The notes beneath the pieces were generated by a model. The model had not been told where the DNA came from. It did not search any database and was given only the letters and a program-made list of their open reading frames with translations. Below, piece after piece: positions 8,273-17,056 of a stretch of DNA of 64,000 bases (within the stretch, counting starts at the first letter, position 1; the number at the start of each line of letters is the position of its first letter). A program made the position numbers and the translations under genes. This DNA comes from an uncultured Clostridia bacterium. GTDB taxonomy: Bacteria; Bacillota; Clostridia; UBA1381. Location of the stretch: NCBI GenBank assembly GCA_934487205.1, contig CAKSRS010000005.1, positions 1-64,000 on the forward strand, written 5' to 3'.

Positions 8273-10813
8273 TTAATGCGTATTCTGTTCGGAATGCGTT
8301 TTTTCGGCCTGCCGCTTTTTAAGAATAGTTTCAAGCTCGGCGCGGTCTGTTGTTATCATTTCCTGTTCCTGCTTGGAGGCTTTTATAATAACCGGAACTT
8401 TGTTATTGTTCGAGTGTATCAGTGCTTCACCTCGTTCGAACTGCGTAATGGAACGAACCTCGCTTTTTGTAAGCTTCAGAACATCCTGAACATATCTGGC
8501 TTCATCAGGTTCAAGATTCAGAATGATCTTGTTTTTGGAGTTATTTATAATAGCTCTGCCGTATTTGCCGTCTTCCATACTGAAAAAGTCCGAAAGGTCC
8601 TGTGATGCTGAAATACCGGCGCCGCCGAAACCTCGGATTGTCTTAAAAATGTTAAGACAAAATTCAGCCGCCTCTTTACTTGACGACGCACCGATAAGCT
8701 TCCAGATTTCATCAATCATAATAGCTTTTTTCTTTGTTATGTCAGCTTTAACATTATCCCATACATAATCAAGAGCTATTACCATTCCGACAGGGAGAAG
8801 CTTTCCTTTCAGCTCCGACAGGTCAAGCACTATATATTTATTTGACAGGTCAACATTTGTTTGTCTGTTGAACGACTGCGCCGATCCTGTTACAAACCGG
8901 CTTACGATAATCGCAATCCTTTGCGTCATCGGATTATCAAGCAAATTCTTATGCAAATCTCCGAGTATCGGCATTTCTTTTAATACCGGAGGATTTGCGT
9001 CTTTATCAACATACACGGAATCGTTATCATGCGTGATACCGAAATCCGCATATGTTTTTATAAGCGCCTCATCAAGCATTTGTTCTTCTTCATTTGACAT
9101 ATCGGGAATAAGCAACGAAAAGAATATCATAAGCTGCTGAATTTTTGAGGCAAGCATAGAATTGTTTTCCGAATAATCCATTTCATCAATCAGATCCATT
9201 GCAGGAGAAGTTGTGTGCCGTATCTGCATGACATTGATACAATGCGGAGAACCCGGAGCAATCTTAATATACTGACCGCCGACCTTATTACACGCTCTGC
9301 GAAACTCATGACCTTTTATCGGGGCAATGATATAACACTGGATTCCTCTCATTCTCATTCTGAGGGCTAAAAGCTGCATGGTAAAGGTTTTTCCCGCGCC
9401 ACTTGTTCCGAGCAGCGTCAGATTGGCATTTTTGTTTTTCTTCGTATTGAACAAATCCACAATGCACAAAGAATTATTATGGCGGTTAACGCCAAGCAAA
9501 ACACCCGTATCATCCGACATTTCAAAGGAAGTGAACATATAGGTTGACGCAGCACCGCTTGTCAGAACATTTCGCCTTGATTTCTTTTCAAGTGAAGAAT
9601 CCATTTTCAGAAACGGCATAACAGAGCATAACGCTTTTTCCTGCTGAAACCGACAGTCGCTTGTATACATATCCATTGACTTTAACATATCAACCATTTG
9701 TTGTTTGCGCCAGAGGAGTTCTTCATAGGTTTTTGCGGATATCGTTATAAATACCGACATATAAAACAGATCTTCGTTATAATTCGCAATGCCGTTCTTT
9801 ATAAAATATCCCGACTGTATGGAGTTCGTCAGTTCTTCATAATCGGTGCTTGTGTCCTGCATACTTTTAAGCTTTGTTCGGTTAAGCCTTATGCGCTGTG
9901 CAACCTTGTCAATCGTTCTGCTTCGGTTTTCACGGTACAGAAAAACATCAACATCAATGCCTTCACCGGCATTAATCATTGAGGACATCCAACCGGCTCT
10001 GACTCTGCTCGGAAAACCGTTTCCTTTAATATACAGGAAAGAGTAGTACATTCCGTCCATTACGATATAATTGTAATGCTCAAGGTCAATTCCTCTCGGC
10101 GCAATAAAATTTACGGTTTTAATCGGAGGTATCGGATCAATGCCGATCACCTTGTTTTTTGCCGCCATTGTGTCAATAACCACTCTGTCAACTCTTGAAG
10201 AAAACGGTTCGTCTACACAGGAACGCTTGTTGAAAAACATATACAGAATTTCGGCAACGGCTTCATCAGGATCTTTCGGCTGAATAATCGTATTACCGCA
10301 TTGCAGAAAATATGTTCTCGCATTTTGCTCCGCCGTTTGCAGAACACCGTAAATCTGACCGAAATCGTCATTATCGCTGTGCCTTGATTCCTCATACTGA
10401 AATATGAGAAAGAATCTCCTTGTAAGAGCTTCACGGCTTCCGACTTCTTTTATAAACCGTATATAGTCTTCGCCTTGTTTTCGGCATTGTTCATTTTCCT
10501 CGCTTTCAAGCTCTTTTCGCACCATAGCAATGTGTTTATCCGAGTCTGCCTTTCGGGTAATACTCTTAAACTGGAGCTTTGCCGGCGATATTTTAAGCCA
10601 TGACGCAAACGAAGATATAATACCGAACTGTTCCTCAGATGATCGGAGCGTAAAGTTGATCGGTTCGATTTCAAGTATCTTGATAAATCTTCCGTCAGTT
10701 GTTTCTATAATGCCGTGCTTTATATCCTTAATCGGGATAAAATTCTGCACGAATTCAAGCTTTTCCGGCTTTTTTCTTTTTTCTCTTTTTGGTTTTGAGC
10801 TGTTCTTCGGCAT
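8273..10813 (-). CDS. VirB4/TraE-type conjugation ATPase
   Basis: 846 residues from ATG 10813, which has AAGGGTGGGA upstream; the frame continues to 10906 but without a ribosome site. The N-terminal 20 residues are very basic. An N-terminal VirB4 domain is followed by Walker A (GTSGAGKT, about residues 469-476), Walker B (KKAIMIDEIWKLI) and the downstream GISASQDLSDF motif. VirB4 ATPases are the universal energy source of type IV secretion, docking on the cytoplasmic face of the channel. The start overlaps the prgI end by 59 bases. Length is normal for Gram-positive VirB4. Confidence 0.95.
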   Translation of the reverse strand: MPKNSSKPKREKRKKPEKLEFVQNFIPIKDIKHGIIETTDGRFIKILEIEPINFTLRSSEEQFGIISSFASWLKISPAKLQFKSITRKADSDKHIAMVRKELESEENEQCRKQGEDYIRFIKEVGSREALTRRFFLIFQYEESRHSDNDDFGQIYGVLQTAEQNARTYFLQCGNTIIQPKDPDEAVAEILYMFFNKRSCVDEPFSSRVDRVVIDTMAAKNKVIGIDPIPPIKTVNFIAPRGIDLEHYNYIVMDGMYYSFLYIKGNGFPSRVRAGWMSSMINAGEGIDVDVFLYRENRSRTIDKVAQRIRLNRTKLKSMQDTSTDYEELTNSIQSGYFIKNGIANYNEDLFYMSVFITISAKTYEELLWRKQQMVDMLKSMDMYTSDCRFQQEKALCSVMPFLKMDSSLEKKSRRNVLTSGAASTYMFTSFEMSDDTGVLLGVNRHNNSLCIVDLFNTKKNKNANLTLLGTSGAGKTFTMQLLALRMRMRGIQCYIIAPIKGHEFRRACNKVGGQYIKIAPGSPHCINVMQIRHTTSPAMDLIDEMDYSENNSMLASKIQQLMIFFSLLIPDMSNEEEQMLDEALIKTYADFGITHDNDSVYVDKDANPPVLKEMPILGDLHKNLLDNPMTQRIAIIVSRFVTGSAQSFNRQTNVDLSNKYIVLDLSELKGKLLPVGMVIALDYVWDNVKADITKKKAIMIDEIWKLIGASSSKEAAEFCLNIFKTIRGFGGAGISASQDLSDFFSMEDGKYGRAIINNSKNKIILNLEPDEARYVQDVLKLTKSEVRSITQFERGEALIHSNNNKVPVIIKASKQEQEMITTDRAELETILKKRQAEKTHSEQNTH

Positions 10814-11147
10814 ATTTATATCCCACCCTTCTAAAACGTAGTTTGCGTTTGTGCAAAACAAAACGCAGCATATGTGCTGCGTACTGAAATAACGAGTCGC
10901 CGTCAATTCCCATCATTGCCACAACTGCAAGCGGGAGCAGCGTAACCGTCATAACAACAATTCGTATGGTTCCCGTCATCGGTATCAGCATAAGTTCGGG
11001 ATAGCCGACAGCTCCGACTATAAGCACGGTTTCGACTGCATTTCGCAGTTCGAGCATTCCGCCAAAGATTTTTCCCGAATCCGTATAATTCGCCGGAATA
11101 GCATAAATATTGTTGTATTCTTTTTCTTCATTCAAAATATTATTCAC
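10755..11147 (-). CDS. PrgI/VirB3-like inner membrane protein
   Basis: 130 residues. The N-terminal motif YAIPANYTDSGKIFGGM and two adjacent hydrophobic helices (about residues 37-58 and 60-82) are typical of the PrgI family, the VirB3 counterpart in Gram-positive conjugation systems, always next to virB4. The Lys/Arg-rich tail ends TKKRKKKKAGKA. The annotated GTG start overlaps the stop of the upstream hydrolase gene. A TTG four codons inside (11135) has AGGTG at better spacing and could be the true start. Confidence 0.85.
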   Translation of the reverse strand: MNNILNEEKEYNNIYAIPANYTDSGKIFGGMLELRNAVETVLIVGAVGYPELMLIPMTGTIRIVVMTVTLLPLAVVAMMGIDGDSLFQYAAHMLRFVLHKRKLRFRRVGYKYAEEQLKTKKRKKKKAGKA

Positions 11148-12925
11148 CTGCCTATACGATATACCGTAGCTGTCGTTTTGAATCTGCCGAGATTCAAAGC
11201 TTGCTGATGACTCGGTACATAAATGTCAACACGATGTATATTGTTCTCAATTTCGGAGCCGCCGCGATCCTCGACCGTGTATAGCTTTCCGTTTATCATA
11301 AGCTGCGTTCCAAACGGATAGTTGCTTGACATTGCAACCATACCGTCTGCAAGTGGTTTTCCGCTTGCGGTTTTTGCAAGGGTATTGCCGTTACATTGAT
11401 AACAAGAACAATAATGAGTAACTTCAACCTCTAATGTATACAGACCTGTACCGGAAGGCTCTGCGGAAACCGACATATTATAGTCAACACCGTTCGGTCT
11501 TCTTAATACCAGACTTGCCTCATAACTTGGTGTGTTTAGAATAACACCGCTGCCGCCGGAGGAATGAACCCACATTCGTGAGCCGTCATCACCGTAACCG
11601 GCAAACATAAGAACATGATTCCAATCACCACCGCCCGAGTTTGCCAGAAAGCCAAGATCGCCAATCTGCAAATCCGATGCGGAAACAGCCGATGTTTTCG
11701 GATACTGTCCGGAAGTACCGTCGCCGATATATACACCTAAAGCTGTTTGATAAACCCAGGTTGTAAAACCGCTGCAATCAAGTCCATACGGTCTGATTGT
11801 TCCTGTTGAAGAAGAACCTGCCGCAGTAACAACTTTTGGGGTATTCCATTCATCATTCCAGCCGGGACCGGATTTTCCGCCCCAGAAGTACGGAACCTTG
11901 CCGACGAGTGCAAGTCCTGTTGTTAGGAGCTGCTTTCTTGCCGGAGTGCAGTCTTGCTTATTCACAAAATCAATAAGCTCTGCATCGGTAAGGGGAACAC
12001 CCTCGCCGCCGCCCAAAGAACCGTATAAAGTCATTTTGAGTGAGTTTGCCATATTGGAGATGGCATCGCGGTAAGATATACTGAAATCGCCGTAGTTAGC
12101 ATCCAAATCAATACTGAATGCCTCCGCAATCACGTTATTATCAAATGGGTGAATCGTACATTCCGCATATGTAACCGTTTTTTCAGTGCTTGTCCCGTCA
12201 TCGTTTGTTTCCGTAACTGTTGTGGTTTTAACCTCGTAAGTTACGGGAAACATCTTGCCTGCAACAGCATTCAGCTTGTTAATCATATCATCTTTGCTTG
12301 TATTTTTCTGTTGCAGAGAAGCCGAATACGCAGAAAGGATATATGAAACATCATAACCTGCCGAGCTTTGAGCATAATTGATTGTGGCTGCCATTGAGGT
12401 TTCGTAATCGTATCCGCCGTTTCGGATTATGTTTTCGACCTTTGACATTGAGGTGTTATATCCGTTTTCAACAGCATTTGAAACATCAACCACCAAACTA
12501 TCGTAAACTGAAGTTATCGTTACGCCTTCTACCGGCTGAGTGCCGTTTGTTCCGAATATGCTATCCATTATAATTGACGGGAGAGATACTATCATAACAA
12601 TTAAAAAAGTCAATGATAAGCAGACGCATATCAGAATCTTAAAGAGGGTGTGCCGCATAGACCACGCAATCGAAATGGCAGCTCCGACAGGTCCGCCTGC
12701 CGCAGTACCGGCAGCGATTTGTGCGGCGGCTTTTCCGCCTTCTACGCTTGCCTTAACAGTTGCCGCCGCAGCTCTTGAAGTGGCTTCAGCGCCTTTTTTC
12801 GCAGTTTCTTTTGCGGCGGTTTTGCCAGCTTCCTTTGCGGATTTAGCGGCATTTGCCGCTTGCTTTGCAGCTCCGGCATAATTATCCGAACCGTCACCAA
12901 GCTGATTTTTCTCTTGCGTTGCCAT
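11144..12925 (-). CDS. Conjugative wall hydrolase: NlpC/P60 plus C-terminal 3D domain
   Basis: 593 residues from ATG 12925 (GGAAGGTG upstream). An Ala/Lys-rich cytoplasmic N-terminus (residues 1-85) leads into one membrane helix (about 97-120), then an extracellular helical region. The NlpC/P60 peptidase domain has its catalytic Cys in LDCSGF and His in WNHVLMF. The C-terminal 95 residues form a 3D (double-psi barrel) domain with VEDRGG and HRVDIYV, related to lytic RlpA/MltA-type folds. The protein probably opens peptidoglycan for the channel, as VirB1 or Orf14/TcpG enzymes do. A CSCYQC motif at the 3D start is a common feature of these domains. Confidence 0.9.
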   Translation of the reverse strand: MATQEKNQLGDGSDNYAGAAKQAANAAKSAKEAGKTAAKETAKKGAEATSRAAAATVKASVEGGKAAAQIAAGTAAGGPVGAAISIAWSMRHTLFKILICVCLSLTFLIVMIVSLPSIIMDSIFGTNGTQPVEGVTITSVYDSLVVDVSNAVENGYNTSMSKVENIIRNGGYDYETSMAATINYAQSSAGYDVSYILSAYSASLQQKNTSKDDMINKLNAVAGKMFPVTYEVKTTTVTETNDDGTSTEKTVTYAECTIHPFDNNVIAEAFSIDLDANYGDFSISYRDAISNMANSLKMTLYGSLGGGEGVPLTDAELIDFVNKQDCTPARKQLLTTGLALVGKVPYFWGGKSGPGWNDEWNTPKVVTAAGSSSTGTIRPYGLDCSGFTTWVYQTALGVYIGDGTSGQYPKTSAVSASDLQIGDLGFLANSGGGDWNHVLMFAGYGDDGSRMWVHSSGGSGVILNTPSYEASLVLRRPNGVDYNMSVSAEPSGTGLYTLEVEVTHYCSCYQCNGNTLAKTASGKPLADGMVAMSSNYPFGTQLMINGKLYTVEDRGGSEIENNIHRVDIYVPSHQQALNLGRFKTTATVYRIGR

Positions 12926-13021
12926 ATGCGATACACCTTCCTTCATATATTTTAAGCTGATTTCTCAGCGGATTTTTTGAAAAAACAAAGCAGCCGAATA
13001 ATACAATCCGACTGCATTGTT

Positions 13022-15856
13022 TCATTTTTTACGCTTTGGAGCTTTGATTTCCGATTTTCGTTTACCGGGTTTGCCAAAACGTGCAGGAGTTGTTTTATAG
13101 CGAACACTGTCAACCGAAACGGTTTTAACATTCTTACCGTCTTTTTCATAAACGGGTTTACCGTTTTCGTATACAGGCTTTCTTTCAACAGCAGGTTCAC
13201 CCTTAATGGAATACCATTGCTTTCCGTTAGCGTCCTCAAATACCTGATAATCGCCTTTCGGTGCGGCATATTGCGTAACATCATAGAACTTTGTTCCGCC
13301 GCCGTCACTGTGGCGAACTTCAAACTGATCTTCAGCAGCTTTTGATCCGTCAACAGATGTGATTTGCTGACCGTAGCCGGGCATGAACTCGCGGAACTGT
13401 GCCTGATTGTATGCGGCAGCATTTTCTCCGCTTTCAAACTCAGGTGCAGACGCATGAGGTTCCATTGCATACCAGCTTACGCCGTTTGAAGATTGAATGG
13501 TTGAATGGGGTGCTTCCGGTTCGTCATAGACGGCACTGTTATACCAGAGTGTATTGCTGTCAGAAGCTTCATTTGCCATAACAACACCGTTTCCTGCCGA
13601 GGTGAGTACCGTTTCTTCCGCCATACCGGGGAATGAAACATTCTCAGACGAAGGTGATATATCGCCGAATGTCGGATTATAGCTTTCAGACTCGTTTCCA
13701 ATAAAGGACGGTGCTGAAATGCTGCCGTCTCCGATTGCTTCTGCGGACATTTGATACCAACTGTTTCCGTCAGCGTCTGTAACGGTCTGATAAGAACCTT
13801 CCGGTTCTGCAAAGCACGCACTGTTATATAAGACGGAATCTCCGTCAGCCGAGCTTGCTTCAATAATTCCGTTACCACCAAAGGAGTAGGAGGCATCATC
13901 GGGCATATCTGAAAAGCCAAATGCATTGCCGTTAAATGACGGAGTCTGCACACCATCTGCAATATCGTCTGCGGACATTTGGTACCAAGTGTTACCTGCA
14001 TCATCCGTAACAACAGAGTGTGGTGTGTCCGGTTCATTATAAAACTCACCGCTGTAAAGAAGCGAACTGCCGCCATTCTCCGAGTTTGCCTCAACAACAC
14101 CGTTTCCTGCATAGGAGAACGTCGTATCGTCGGGCAGATCCGAAAAGCTGTAAGCATCTTTTTCGGACGGGACAGAGGCTATGCCGCTTTCAATATCAGC
14201 CGATTGTATCTGATACCATTCGTTGCCGTTTTCATCGGTAACAACGGAGAATGCACCATCAGGCTGATTATATACATCACTGCTATATAGAGCAGAACTG
14301 TTACCGGGAACGGTTGCTTCAAGTACGCCGTCATCGGCAGTACGAAGAACTGTACCGTCTTCCGCGCCGGGAAAGTTTTCTTTAACCATACCTGCTTCCG
14401 AAACATCTCCGGTGAAATCAGGCACGGAATAAAATTCTTCCGAGCCGTCGCCGCTTGCCATCTGATACCATTCGCTTCCGTCCGCTGCTTTTACAACAGA
14501 ATGAGGAGCATCAGGTTTTTCAAATTGCGAAGTGCTGAACAACTCTACATCAGACATTTTTCCGTTACTGCTTTCCGCTTTTGTACTTATCTGACCGCCG
14601 GTAATCTGTGTATCACTCAGTTTATATCCGCCAAGCTGAGGCATATAATTGCCCAAGCTGCGGTTTGCAATCTCGCCGCCGATTGTACCAGATACATTTG
14701 GTGCTTTCGACGCAACGGATGATATTGAATCAACGTTAAGCACAGCGCCGTTTCTGGCTGCCATACCGCCGAATGCACGCCCGACAAATCCAAGAGAACC
14801 GCCTGCCCCCATACGAGTACCGCCGTTTACAACCGCATCACGCACATAACTGTTGCCCTTGAACATATTTGCAAAGCCGGACATAAATCCGCCCGCCGCA
14901 TTTCCGCTTGCCGCCGATGCAGTACCTATGAATACACTTCCGGCACTTTTTGCACCGCCGCCAAAACCGCTGATAACTCTTGCTGCCATAAGCATTTCCA
15001 TACCCATACTGGAACCGGTCTGAGCAACATTCAGTCCCATCGACGCAAGATAGCTGTCAAATTTCTGTGCAGTTTTCAAGAAAGCAAGCGCACAAAACAT
15101 CCATAAAAATATACTGCCTCCGCCCGTTGACAGTGCGCCGCCGTTTCCCATGAATTGTCCCATAGAACTGTTAAAGGCTCTGAGAAACCAAACATTCAAA
15201 ACGAGCAGCAAAAGCTGTGATCCCACCATTCGACACCATGCCTTAAATACATTGACAGTTGATTTTGAGGCACCCATTGCATACGCAAGAGGAGAAGTAT
15301 AACATAACACGCCTACGACAATGTATCTTTCCACGGTTTCGAGTAGAAGCTTGAAATAATTCCAGCCAAGGGAAATTTCAAGAATGATAAGGAGCAGCAG
15401 CCCGACAACAGACGTTATGGCTATGAATGTCGTAAGTCCGTTACTCAATGACTGTTCTATCCCCGCAAAAGTAAAATCTTCTGAGGTCATCGCCACATCC
15501 ATTAAGGCCGTGTACGGCGCTCTGGCAATATCCAAAGCAATCAGAAATATCGGCTTGGCATATCCGATAAGCAAAGCAAACAAGGAACTTCTCGCAAGCA
15601 ATGTCAATGGATTTTCAGCTTCCGTAATCGGCCCGCCGAAAACGCGGAATAACTGCCAAACCGTAATTAAAAAGAGAATTGCCCATGCCATATACTGCAT
15701 TACATCAAATGCTTTCGTAACAAACGGGAAGTATTCTTCCATCGCTGTCAGATCGGTATTCAATGTGTTCAAAAACAGCCCTGAAACCGCATCCATAAGC
15801 TGTGATACAATACTTGAAATCCATTTGACAATTCCCTCGAATATCCAGTCAAGCAA
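13022..15856 (-). CDS. VirB6/TrbL-like channel protein with six C-terminal WY repeats
   Basis: 944 residues, TTG start at 15856 placed by GGAGGTGATAAATA. About six hydrophobic segments lie in residues 1-290 (for example 48-70, 83-103, 130-155, 170-195, 240-262), the usual VirB6/TrbL topology for the inner membrane translocation channel. Residues 290-430 are Gly/Ala/Ser-rich. Residues 430-890 carry six divergent repeats of 75-95 residues, each with a P-x3-x2-V ... D-x-G-x2-WY core (WY near residues 460, 544, 622, 697, 792, 879). The C-terminus is very basic (KPGKRKSEIKAPKRKK). The repeat half is unusual for the family and is acidic, so it is probably exposed outside the membrane. Confidence 0.85.
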   Translation of the reverse strand: MLDWIFEGIVKWISSIVSQLMDAVSGLFLNTLNTDLTAMEEYFPFVTKAFDVMQYMAWAILFLITVWQLFRVFGGPITEAENPLTLLARSSLFALLIGYAKPIFLIALDIARAPYTALMDVAMTSEDFTFAGIEQSLSNGLTTFIAITSVVGLLLLIILEISLGWNYFKLLLETVERYIVVGVLCYTSPLAYAMGASKSTVNVFKAWCRMVGSQLLLLVLNVWFLRAFNSSMGQFMGNGGALSTGGGSIFLWMFCALAFLKTAQKFDSYLASMGLNVAQTGSSMGMEMLMAARVISGFGGGAKSAGSVFIGTASAASGNAAGGFMSGFANMFKGNSYVRDAVVNGGTRMGAGGSLGFVGRAFGGMAARNGAVLNVDSISSVASKAPNVSGTIGGEIANRSLGNYMPQLGGYKLSDTQITGGQISTKAESSNGKMSDVELFSTSQFEKPDAPHSVVKAADGSEWYQMASGDGSEEFYSVPDFTGDVSEAGMVKENFPGAEDGTVLRTADDGVLEATVPGNSSALYSSDVYNQPDGAFSVVTDENGNEWYQIQSADIESGIASVPSEKDAYSFSDLPDDTTFSYAGNGVVEANSENGGSSLLYSGEFYNEPDTPHSVVTDDAGNTWYQMSADDIADGVQTPSFNGNAFGFSDMPDDASYSFGGNGIIEASSADGDSVLYNSACFAEPEGSYQTVTDADGNSWYQMSAEAIGDGSISAPSFIGNESESYNPTFGDISPSSENVSFPGMAEETVLTSAGNGVVMANEASDSNTLWYNSAVYDEPEAPHSTIQSSNGVSWYAMEPHASAPEFESGENAAAYNQAQFREFMPGYGQQITSVDGSKAAEDQFEVRHSDGGGTKFYDVTQYAAPKGDYQVFEDANGKQWYSIKGEPAVERKPVYENGKPVYEKDGKNVKTVSVDSVRYKTTPARFGKPGKRKSEIKAPKRKK

Positions 15857-15889
15857 TATTTATCACCTCCGTCCTTGACATGATTTTAC

Positions 15890-16246
15890 TTATCCGTTGT
15901 AGTTACCGCCGGAAATTAGGGGTTGCAAGTAAGTTACCACAAAGCCTAAAGAGTTAAGAATAATCCATGTGATTACAATACGCTTCAGCCAAGCGGTAGC
16001 CTCATCAACGGCACGCTGGTTTCGGGATACCATTCGGACAACCAATGCTATCGCCGCAACGGTAACAGCAACGATAGTGCTGATTGCAACAATTTGTCCG
16101 TACACATCCTTCATGATTGTGGAAAAGCGGTTCCAGATTGTGTCTGCCATAACAGGCTGAACTGAAATCATAGTTCCTGATATAACGGCAACCGCCGACC
16201 AATACATAAGACTGAGCTTATCCCGTATCTTTTTGAGTTTTACCAT
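15890..16246 (-). CDS. VirB2-like pilin/channel subunit
   Basis: 118 residues, ATG 16246 behind AAGGAGG. An N-terminal signal segment (residues 12-34, ending VQPVMA) is followed by two hydrophobic helices at about 50-70 and 88-108 separated by a short basic loop (SRNQRAVDEATAWLKR). This is the TrbC/VirB2 arrangement, in which the mature subunit is a hairpin of two membrane helices that assembles the pilus or channel. It is the first gene of the transfer operon, directly downstream of the promoter and leader terminator, and is followed by virB6 after 33 bases. Confidence 0.8.
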   Translation of the reverse strand: MVKLKKIRDKLSLMYWSAVAVISGTMISVQPVMADTIWNRFSTIMKDVYGQIVAISTIVAVTVAAIALVVRMVSRNQRAVDEATAWLKRIVITWIILNSLGFVVTYLQPLISGGNYNG

Positions 16247-16278
16247 GTCAATTTACCTCCTTCTTCAAAAATCGGCAT

Positions 16279-16321
16279 AAAAAAAGCCGCTTTCAAGTTT
16301 TGGGGGAAACTCAAAAACGGC
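16279..16321 (-). terminator. Leader terminator (attenuator) of the ICE transfer operon
   Basis: On the minus strand a 15-pair stem (arms 16307-16321 and 16286-16301, including G-U pairs) with a C-rich loop is followed by seven T residues at 16285-16279. It lies between the promoter at 16357-16385 and the virB2 ribosome binding site, so transcripts meet it before any transfer gene. A second small hairpin, GTCCCA-ctt-TGGGAC (16336-16350), sits at the presumed 5' end of the RNA. The arrangement suggests control by antitermination. Confidence 0.75.
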
Positions 16322-16356
16322 GGAGAATATGTCCGGTCCCACTTTGGGACGATACC

Positions 16357-16385
16357 ATTATACCACTTTTATATTCGCTTGTCAT
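16357..16385 (-). promoter_or_regulatory. Sigma-A-type promoter of the ICE transfer operon
   Basis: Minus strand: ATGACA (-35, 16380-16385), 17-base spacer, TATAAT (-10, 16357-16362). The match is 5/6 and 6/6 to consensus. Transcription would start near 16350 and run through the leader hairpins into virB2. Confidence 0.75.
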
Positions 16386-16432
16386 CGGCATCGGTGCGCC
16401 AATTTTGTGCCAATTTTCTGCCGGAGTATTTT

Positions 16433-17056
16433 TCACGATAATCCCTCCAAAAGAGTAAGCATTTCAAACCAGAAATCAACATCCTTTCCGGGAGCTGCCC
16501 ACAAGCGTATTGAGAGAATTGTGATTGCCTGCTCACGAAGTCTGTAATAGTGTCTCGGCGACATATCAAGCCTGTATAAAATATCCGTGAGCGACAGCTT
16601 TTCCGGCGCAATGTAAGTCTCATAAATCAAGTTATACAGCTTTTCACCGTCATTCGGTTTTTTCTTCAGAACGGTCAGAGCTTCATTCACACGGTCAAGC
16701 AATAATCGTGATCTCTGTATGCCTGCCATTCTGCTTTCAAGCTTTCTGTTGTTCATAGACATTTCGACATCAATGTGATCAACAAGCTCGTCAATGCCCT
16801 CAAACGGTCTGTCTAATTCCTCGGCAATCGTATCCGGGAAGCATTCAAGCATCCACGAAATCGTGCGGTAGTGTTTCAGCAGCATAAGTGTGTTATGATA
16901 TGTGTTTTTCTTTCGTTCCTGCCGGGCATTACGCAGTTTTTCGTCATCAATGCTCTGTTCGCCGAGTATTCCTCGGTGGGTAAGCAGGGTTATAAAGGCC
17001 TCAGACTGCTTTCTGATGATGTCTTCCTGCTGTTCGTATAAATTCTTTTTATTCAT
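16433..17056 (-). CDS. Sigma-region-4-like/ArpU-type regulator of the ICE
   Basis: 207 residues from ATG 17056 (AAAGGAG upstream); it overlaps the preceding gene by 8 bases. The protein is helical and highly charged. Its C-terminal 60 residues contain an HTH resembling sigma factor region 4 and phage ArpU-type activators (LSLTDILYRLDMSPRHYYRLREQAI). In phages and ICEs such proteins switch on a downstream operon. The transfer promoter starts about 80 bases beyond its stop, which makes it the prime candidate activator. I cannot name the family with certainty. Confidence 0.6.
   Translation of the reverse strand: MNKKNLYEQQEDIIRKQSEAFITLLTHRGILGEQSIDDEKLRNARQERKKNTYHNTLMLLKHYRTISWMLECFPDTIAEELDRPFEGIDELVDHIDVEMSMNNRKLESRMAGIQRSRLLLDRVNEALTVLKKKPNDGEKLYNLIYETYIAPEKLSLTDILYRLDMSPRHYYRLREQAITILSIRLWAAPGKDVDFWFEMLTLLEGLS

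Noticed and set aside
8242..8334. Basic Arg/Ile-rich N-terminus of the DUF5697-like protein
   Set aside because: The sequence is a run of similar codons across the gap after virB4; the internal ATG 8241 has GGTGGTGATAA and starts the winged helix directly.
10814..10906. N-terminal extension of VirB4 to 10906
   Set aside because: The added residues read across the PrgI gene in another frame and lack a ribosome site, whereas ATG 10813 has one.
12952..13470. 172-residue minus-strand frame overlapping the 3' end of the VirB6-like gene
   Set aside because: It reads through the out-of-frame repeat region and the intergenic gap and has no start signal.
13477..14157. 226-residue minus-strand frame inside the VirB6-like gene
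   Set aside because: It runs out of frame over the WY repeats, has no ribosome binding site and no sensible composition; it is an artefact of the repeat codons.
13150..14530. CRISPR array (regular repeats)
   Set aside because: The periodicity is 225-285 bases of degenerate coding sequence, not short identical repeats with unique spacers; no CRISPR array was seen anywhere in the window.
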